Source: Cristatella mucedo (lineage: Eukaryota > Bryozoa > Phylactolaemata > Cristatellidae). From it: 64,000 nt of DNA. Below the pieces are notes generated by a model that saw nothing but the letters and a program-made list of their open reading frames with translations, was not told the DNA's origin and did no database searches. Location: positions 4,745,001 through 4,809,000 of the forward strand of contig WPIO01000007.1 in assembly GCA_009760855.2 (NCBI GenBank). Reading direction: 5' to 3'. A program made the position numbers and the translations under genes. Of the stretch, positions 57,393 to 64,000 are shown one piece after another. Every line of letters starts with the position of its first letter. The stretch's first letter is position 1.

Positions 57393-57693
57393 GCTTTTAG
57401 ACTATTATGCCACCCAGCCTTTGCTTTGACGTGATCGTGGTTATGGTTATGGACATGGTTACGACTGGTCCCGATCACTATAATTCAGAAACCTGAAATC
57501 GTATCCAGGCAGTCATAATCTAGCTGTTGTTGTATACTAAAGTTTCATAACGACGTTTCTGACCATTTCGCACTATAAAATTCTGACGAGAGTCGGTGTA
57601 GCGGCTTGTGCAAAAAAGGAATGGGGCGTGCTCTTTCCAGCATTACCGGAGGCACCTTACCATAGTGAGCACAGCGAGAGCGCAGTCTTGATA
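57393..57693. other. Unassigned sequence
   Basis: Nothing recognised. Confidence 0.5.
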
Positions 57694-57755
57694 TAGCTAG
57701 CCGATACAGCCAACAGTTCAACTGTAGCTAGCCGATACAGCCAGTTCAACTGAGC
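57694..57755. repeat. Short tandem duplication (about 31 bp)
   Basis: TAGCTAGCCGATACAGCCAA followed by CAGTTCAACTG at 57694 recurs at 57725 as TAGCTAGCCGATACAGCCAG followed by TTCAACTGAG, with a three-base difference. Confidence 0.85.
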
Positions 57756-57760
57756 CGAGA

Positions 57761-58500
57761 TTATAATAACACACTTGATAAATCGCCCTCAGAGAACTTA
57801 ATCTCTTTCTAGGCGCTTTACATTTGCTGCAAAGTGAAATGCAACTGAATGGTAAGGAAAATCATGCTTGAAAAACAAACAAAATGAATAATATGGTTAG
57901 GGGTGACATGCACAGGGTCAGCATGCGAATGTGGTTAGTGGCAGCATGCACAGTGTCAGCACGCATAAGCACATCAAGGACGAATCACAGGGACCCACTA
58001 AATGCTGTCCTAAATAGGTGTTTTTAAGTTCCTTTTAAATGTGGTCAGGTCAGGGGATGTTCTGACGCAGGTTGGGAGGGAGTTCCAGGCTTTGGGAGCA
58101 TACGAACTAAATGCACGGTCTCCAAAGGATTTAAGGTTTGTACGAGGTATTTCTAGACTGCTGGATTCCGAAAAGCGGGTGGTACGATGCTTGGCCTGAT
58201 GGGGGAGTATGTCGGAGAGATAGGCTGGAGCCATAGAATTAAGGGACCTAAAAGTGAGCGACAAAACCTTGAAGTCAATCCGTTGCTTGACTGGTAGCCA
58301 GTGCAGGTCGGCGAGAAGTGGAGTAACGTGGCAACTGCGACGCTCACGACAGACAAGCCTAGCTGCAGAGTTTTGCACCGGCTGCAATCGCCTGATCGCA
58401 CATGCTGGTAGGCCAGTAAGCAGTGAGTTGCAGAAGTCGAGACGGGATGTCACGAATGCATGGACCAATTTGGACGTAGTATCCTTATCTAAACAAGCCC
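57761..58500 (-). mobile_element. LINE-A copy, young: RT C-terminus and complete 3' end
   Basis: The minus strand carries an uninterrupted RT C-terminal frame (58010-58468), its stop, the 3' untranslated region with the 40-bp motif repeats, and a 3' end of GTAAAGCGCCTAGAAAGAGA and TTAAGTTCTCTGAGGGCGAT with a minimal tail. It is 5'-truncated near 58500. The region 57780-58137 differs from 58890-59247 at only about ten positions, indicating recent activity. Confidence 0.92.
58010..58468 (-). pseudogene. LINE-A reverse transcriptase C-terminal domain (152 codons, truncated)
   Basis: Encodes the part of RT after the catalytic core: MVHAFVTSRLDFCNSLLTGL, ACAIRRLQPVQNSAARLV, CRERRSCHVTPLLADLHWL, PVKQRIDFKVLSLTFRSL, MAPAYLSDILPHQ, SFGDRAFSSYAPKAWNSLP and DLTTFKRNLKTPI before the stop. 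These are hallmarks of CR1/L2-type LINE proteins (NSAARLV, LHWLPV, FK.L.LTF, KAWNSLP, FKR.LKT). The frame is the best preserved in the family here, but it lacks the YADD centre and cannot act alone. The same blocks occur at 24742, 32893 and 63117. Confidence 0.9.
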
Positions 58501-58887
58501 CGATATGACAGGGAAGTCCTGATGACTATCTAGGCAGCCCTCGCGACTATCTAGCTGACGTTCTCTACCGAGCGGCTCAATAAGCTTGCCGAAGCCAGCC
58601 CAAGTTAATGAGTAATGTCGCTCGCCTGAGAGTTTCGAGCAACTCTGCTGGCCACTGTAACATGTTCTCGGAGAGAACGATGAGTGACAAACGAAAACAG
58701 GCTTTCCCAGGCTGGACCAGTAGTGCTGGCCCAACCTGGGAGAACTCACTGCGACCACTATATAAATCTGCAAGAATTCTGCTGAGAAGAGAGTGACCGT
58801 GAGTGAAATAGGGGGACAAGTGTGCATGAAGTGGTTCCTGTACTCCTCTCAATTTGCCGAGCAATCCGAGCGCTTCCTAAAGGGACA
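58501..58887. other. Unassigned spacer between two LINE-A copies
   Basis: Two overlapping minus frames of about 95-112 codons have no recognised domain. Confidence 0.5.
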
Positions 58888-59248
58888 TTAAGCGCCCCCA
58901 GAGAACTCAATCTCTTTCTAGGCGCTTTACATTTGCTGCAAAGGGAAATGCAATTAAATGGTAAGTAAAATCATGCTTGAAAAACAAACAAAATGAATAA
59001 TATGGTTAGGGGTGACATGCACAGGGTCAGCATGCAAATGTGGTTAGTGGCAGCATGCACAGTGTCAGCACGCATAAGCACATCAAGGACGAATCACAGG
59101 GACCCACTAAATGCTGTCCTAAATAGGTGTTTTTAAGTTCCTTTTAAATGTGGTCAGGTCAGGGGATGTTCTGACGCAGGTCGGGAGGGAGTTCCAGGCT
59201 TTGGGAGCATACGAACTAAATGCACGGTCTCCAAAGGATTTGAGGTTT
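58888..59248 (-). mobile_element. LINE-A 3' fragment, near-identical to 57780-58137
   Basis: From AAGCGCCCCCAGAGAACTCA through the 3' untranslated region to CGGTCTCCAAAGGATTTGAG, with only scattered differences from the upstream copy. It lacks the TAA tail found at most copies, so the 3' terminus was trimmed or lost. Confidence 0.92.
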
Positions 59249-59339
59249 GCGTAGGAATCCCCGTAGGTTATGCACACATTCTTGGAGGCAGCAATGCAAA
59301 GTGTGCATGCAGATGCTTACAGCTCCTTTCCCCCTTTAT

Positions 59340-59610
59340 ACTAATAATCCGAATCTTAATAAAAAAATATGTATAGCACTGTATAGCAACCTTAAGAGAA
59401 CTAAATCTTCTTCTCACTGGCACTTGACGTATGCTAGACAGGAAGCACGCCAATTGGTCAGGGATGACAAACACACCTGCCGCTTGCAAAAGTACTCTAA
59501 GGGCAATTCGGACTAACGAAGTAAATGCTGCGTGGTATAGCTCGGTTTTTCGCGTATTTTGAAATCTCATCCAGTCAGGGAGAATCGTCACTGCTGATGC
59601 TCCTGCCATT
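59340..59610 (-). mobile_element. Diverged LINE-A 3' fragment
   Basis: TATAGCAACCTTAAGAGAAC, TAAATCTTCTTCTCACTGGC and ACTTGACGTATGC parallel the LINE-A tail. AGTAAATGCTGCGTGG and CATCCAGTCAGGGAGAATCG parallel the untranslated region and last codons, as in the old copy at 21957. High divergence marks it as an old subfamily. Confidence 0.5.
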
Positions 59611-59989
59611 AGACATGCTTGGAGCAGACACTCATACATGTAAAGTGCTGTAAGCATCAGGGCGCTAATGAGCAGACCTTTCTCGCTTTAAACGTAAGCG
59701 TTGCTCGGATTCACTTATGGGGGGGGAGAACTGTGTCCTATAGGTCACTAAAATCAAACCTTGGTTCCAAGCTTCAAAAGCATTTCTGCTATGTCCATGG
59801 CCCACTCGAGCACCTATTTAAGCTGCCAATAAAGTGCGATCACATTTTAACCACTATTATCAGAGCGGTGTATCAGCAAGAGGACCTAAGTGTTGGCTTC
59901 TGCTACGATTACCTCTACAATTTGCCATCTGCTATACATTTCTACACCTTTCTTGCCATCATACGGTCTTCTCTCCTCACTACAGTACA

Positions 59990-60545
<556 letters not shown>

Positions 60546-60727
60546 GTGGTTTCTAAGTTCTGGGGCAGGTGAATAGCTATTTAGCACTGCTAGCTACTTT
60601 ATTCTGCAGCACTTCCTCCTCCTACCTTAAGCCCACCTGGTCATGCGTAATTGCCAACGAATGCATTCCGGTAAGCACCGCAAGACCTTGAGAACTAGCA
60701 GCATGGTTTTCACAATGAGCACAATAT

Positions 60728-60995
60728 AAGAATAATAATAATAATGCATTTGATATAGCACCCTCAGAGAACTCAATCTCTTTCAAAGCACTTTACACTA
60801 GCTGCAAAGGAAGTACGATCGAATGGTTAGTGGTAGCATGCTCGATAAACAACAAGAACAACATGTTTAGGGTGCCATGCACAGGGTCAGCATGCAAGTT
60901 TGGTTAGTGGCAGCACGGAACAGTGTCAGCACGACAAGCACATGAAGGACATAGCACAGGGACCCACTAAATGCTGTGATAAATAAATGCGTTGT
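60728..60995 (-). mobile_element. LINE-A 3' fragment, diverged subfamily
   Basis: TAATAATAATGCATTTGATA, GCACCCTCAGAGAACTCAAT and CTCTTTCAAAGCACTTTACA. The 3' untranslated region has GGTTAGTGGTAGCATGCTCG and AACAACAAGAACAACATG in place of the common version. It shares these with 62833. Confidence 0.85.
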
Positions 60996-62832
60996 TGGTT
61001 TCTGGTGGCCCATCATTGCCGATGTTCGCCACCACATGACGCTCGCCGGCTGCTCCAAGCGATCGAGCGGCTCTGCTGCTCAATTCATCGGTCTCATTTA
61101 GGACGAGAAACCCGAGATACTGCTACTTCCGCAGCCTGTACTCTGGCACTTCATTTTGGCTCTCCCTATTCGTGCGGTCAACGAACGAAAACCACAACTA
61201 CTGAACGAGCACTTAACTTCTTCTGAATTTTCTCCTTGAGCTGCTTCCCTATCTCAGCACACACAAATGGCTCTTGTAGCGTGCAGCGGCAGCAAAATAT
61301 TGTGAATCAATATTAATTAGGCAATTTTATGTTTAGAGCTGAAGCAGCAGTAAGATTTGCACAATAACCATCGAAGCCAGTTAGAGCAATAAAGTGCTTT
61401 TGCAGCCATATTTACCAACAGCTACGATCCATTTAGCTAAAATGGGCCTGTAACTGCATGAGAGACAGCAGATTAATTTAAACTTTTGATCGTCAACGGG
61501 CACATGTGTAGCCGCATGTGTAGACGCTTCGCGGCTTGAGCATCCATTACCAACAGAGTAACAACATGTAACGAAACAAGGAAATCCGAAACATGGAAAG
61601 CTGAAACAAGGCCAACAGATAACTGGTTAGGCATAATAGTTGGAAACTTTGCTTGGTGGATATCGAGACGCAGCCAGCATCCGTGATCCATTTAAATTCA
61701 GTGCGCGTGCTGGTTGTGAATGTAATGCAAATGCCCTCTCCTCTCGGGTACGAAACGGAGCAATCAATCACACTCGTTCTTCTCGGTAGCATTCTACACG
61801 ACGGAGTCATCCATGAGAGCCCCTGTTGTGAGTATTTGGTGGTCTATTTCCTCCTCGCCCCTTGCTATGGCTGAGTGTATTAATCTCACGAAGCTTAGCA
61901 AAACCATCACAGAGACGCCACTACAGTACTGAAGTCGACGTTTGGCTGTGGAGGACCGGCCTGTGAGCCAAATGATAACAAATCATTGCAATAAATACCC
62001 TTTATCCTATTCCTTAGCTCAAGACCAAAATAGATTCTGCTGCCACGACCGACTCGTAGCTGTCAGCGACGAGCTGCATTGGAGGCCAAATTGACTTGGT
62101 AGCATTGCATTTAGTTAGGCACTTTTCCTAATTTACGCAGCCTGACGCAAGCAGCTCTGGCCCGGCTAAGCGGCTTATTGCTTCGCGGTCACGGTGCAAT
62201 AGTTCAAGTGCTAACGCACACAAACCACTTCAGATGCCCTCTCGTTGATGTGTTTACAAATACTGCAAGCAGTTTTTTGAGAAAGGAAACGTGATAGATT
62301 CATCTGCGCGAAACCAGACCGGCAAGCTATCTGTTATCCCAGCAGTTCTATGATAAAGTGGTTCCAAGCAACGTTGGGCAGTAGCCTACTAGCCCGGGCT
62401 GCATCTAGCATGAGCTATGTCATGTGAGATTCGTATGCAAAGAAATAGTACTAGTAGCGGCACTTTGAATATTGCCATCATTACCGAGGACCAACAGCAG
62501 TCAGCTACCGGCGCCGTATTGGTAACAGAGCTGCCAGCATCGCGAGTAACGAGGCTAACTGAGCGAAGCTGGAATAGTCTGCAGTGCGAGGCTGCGGATG
62601 ACTTCACGGTAGCATTCCCAATATAAATCGGAGGCCTTGCTCTTTAGGCCCGCTTGGTATCCCGCAGGTTCAGGCTTTCAGAGACTTTAAACAAGATATA
62701 TTATGACACTTGTCTAGCTGAGTGTAATTTTGATTGAGGAATTGACAGTTGAAACCTGCAGCAGTTCCAGCAAGGAGATTTTATGTGGTGCTAGAATTCA
62801 GAAGCCGCGAGATTTGTACTTGCAGCAATAGA
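60996..62832. other. Unassigned sequence
   Basis: No recognised gene or repeat in 1.8 kb. Open frames are at most 87 codons. Confidence 0.5.
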
Positions 62833-64000
62833 AAATAATAAATAGTAATAATAATAAAAATAACTTGGTATAGCGCCCTCAGAGGACTCATTCTATTTCA
62901 AGGCACTTTACATTTGCTGCAAACGAAGCACAATCTAGTTACGAGCACGAAAAACGAAGTTACGACGCACAAGTTAGTGGTAGCATCCTCAATAAACAAC
63001 AAGAATAACATACTTAGTGTTGTTTGGTTGCACAGCAGAGAGCCATACGAACTACACTTAGGCGTGACATTCACAGGGTCAGTATGCAAGAATGGTTAGT
63101 GGCAGCATACACAGTGTCAGCATACATAAGCACACAAAGGACGAGTCGCAAGGACCCAATAAATGCTGTGATAAATAGATGCGTTTTTATTTTCTTTATA
63201 AAATGTGGTCAAGTCAGGAGATATCATGACGCCAGTCGGGAGTGAGTTCCAGGCTTTGGGAGTATACGAACTAAAGGCACGGTCTCCAAAGAATTTGAGA
63301 TTTCTACGAGGTATGGATACAGAGTCAGATTCCAAAAAGCAGGTGGTATGATGCTTAGCTTGGTGGGGCAGCAGATCTGATATGTAGGCTAGATCCAAAG
63401 AATAAAGAGATCTAAACGTGAAGTCGATGCGTTGCTTGACTGGGAGCCACTGCAGGTAGGCGAGAAGTGGTGTGATGTGGCAACTGCGACGTTCATGACA
63501 GACAAGCCTAGCTGCAGAGCTTTGCACCACCAGTAAACGTCTGATTGCACAGGCCGGTTGACCAGCAAGCAGTGAGTTACAGAAGTCAAGACGGATGTCA
63601 CAAATGCACGGACCAATTTAGATATTGTATCCCTGTCTAAACAAGCCCGAATTTTAGCAATCTTAGGTAACCGAAAGTAGACAGACTTGACTGTGGAGCT
63701 GATGTGGTCGTCTAAGGAAAAAGGCCACTTTGGAACATGGCACGTGGATTTCGTGCAGATTCAAAAGGAGCTATGCTGGCAGAGCCAGTTGTGAGCATTA
63801 ACCTTTCCAATTTCTGAATCACACTTGGTTTGTCCTTAACTAGTAAGTTGGTTCAATCATCATTTAATTTGAGAAGGTTTGCTTCCCTCCATGTGCGGAT
63901 TCCAACACTACATTCAGCAAGGGAGTTGAGAGAACTCGATGCGCTGGAGAGCTGGGAGAGATAAAAGAACTACTAGCTGATTTAACAGTCTCTTTTTTAT
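62833..64000 (-). mobile_element. LINE-A copy running off the right edge
   Basis: Tail side at 62833-62860 (AATAATAATAAAAATAAC), then the 3' untranslated region and RT C-terminus. On the minus strand from the edge it reads through a decayed KNLGV.FDS-like region, DDHISSTVKSVYFRLPK, LDRDTISKLVRAFVTS, LLVNRP, AARLVCHERRSCHITPLLAY, LPVKQRIDF and AFSSYTPKAWNSLPTGV. It is longer than most copies and extends beyond 64000. Confidence 0.88.
63117..63530 (-). pseudogene. LINE-A RT C-terminal frame (137 codons)
   Basis: Parallel to 58010-58468 with SAARLVCHERRSCHITPLLA, YLQWLPVKQRIDF, LAYISDLLPHQAKHHTT, FGDRAFSSYTPKAWNSLPTG and DLTTFYKENKNA. A deletion removes part of the FKVLSLTFRSL block and the upstream CNSLL region is in another frame, so the gene is broken. 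Confidence 0.85.

Noticed and set aside
58010-58468. Functional reverse transcriptase gene
   Set aside because: The open frame covers only the C-terminal part without the catalytic YADD centre, and the element is 5'-truncated.

Overview
The window looks like gene-poor, repeat-rich nuclear DNA from an animal, most likely an aquatic invertebrate. The reasons are many 5'-truncated CR1/L2-type non-LTR retrotransposons (LINEs) with a simple (TTA)n tail, tRNA-derived SINEs, a hAT-like MITE, long (CT)n, (TA)n and (TACA)n microsatellites, and no operon-like or densely coding structure. The species cannot be named from the sequence. No intact host gene, rRNA gene, free-standing tRNA gene or CRISPR array was recognised. 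Most long open frames are translations of microsatellites or repeats.

Four interspersed repeat groups explain most of the recognisable content. LINE-A (CR1/L2-like, (TTA)n tail) has about twenty copies, mostly 3' fragments. The most complete spans about 51200-53383 and is pseudogenised. Two very similar 3' copies lie at 57761-58500 and 58888-59248. LINE-B is a second CR1-like family ending in repeats of ACATT, with copies at 1-285, 14930-16460, 16590-17235, 45130-45975 and 3' tails near 28150, 48740 and 49545. SINE-A (22994, 46137, 47758, 56800) has a tRNA-like head and a tail closely resembling the LINE-A 3' end, suggesting a SINE that uses the LINE-A machinery. SINE-B (about 505, 5975, 29768, 35936, 47512) has a tRNA-like head and a different tail. 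Three copies of a roughly 260-bp MITE with CAGTGG...CCACTG ends lie near 7612, 24365 and 57131. A further two-copy repeat lies at 11885 and 27560.

Layout: 1-11 kb is mostly unassigned sequence with minisatellites and a few repeats; 11-12.3 kb is microsatellites plus a degraded Arg/Glu-rich coding remnant; 13.3 kb has a 78-bp tandem duplication inside an open frame; 14.9-18 kb is a nest of LINE-B and LINE-A; 18.4-19.3 kb is a long polypyrimidine block; 19.7-28.3 kb mixes LINE-A, SINE-A, MITE and repeat D; 28-45 kb is mostly unassigned with short LINE-A tails, (TA)n and (CT)/(GA)n; 45-50 kb is LINE-B and SINE debris; 51-53.4 kb is the long LINE-A copy; 53.4-56.8 kb is AT-rich unassigned DNA; 56.8-64 kb is SINE-A, MITE and six LINE-A copies plus a 0.5-kb CT block. 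The functional story readable here is retrotransposition history (partner LINE and SINE, nested insertions, microsatellite birth inside LINE coding sequence), not host biology.
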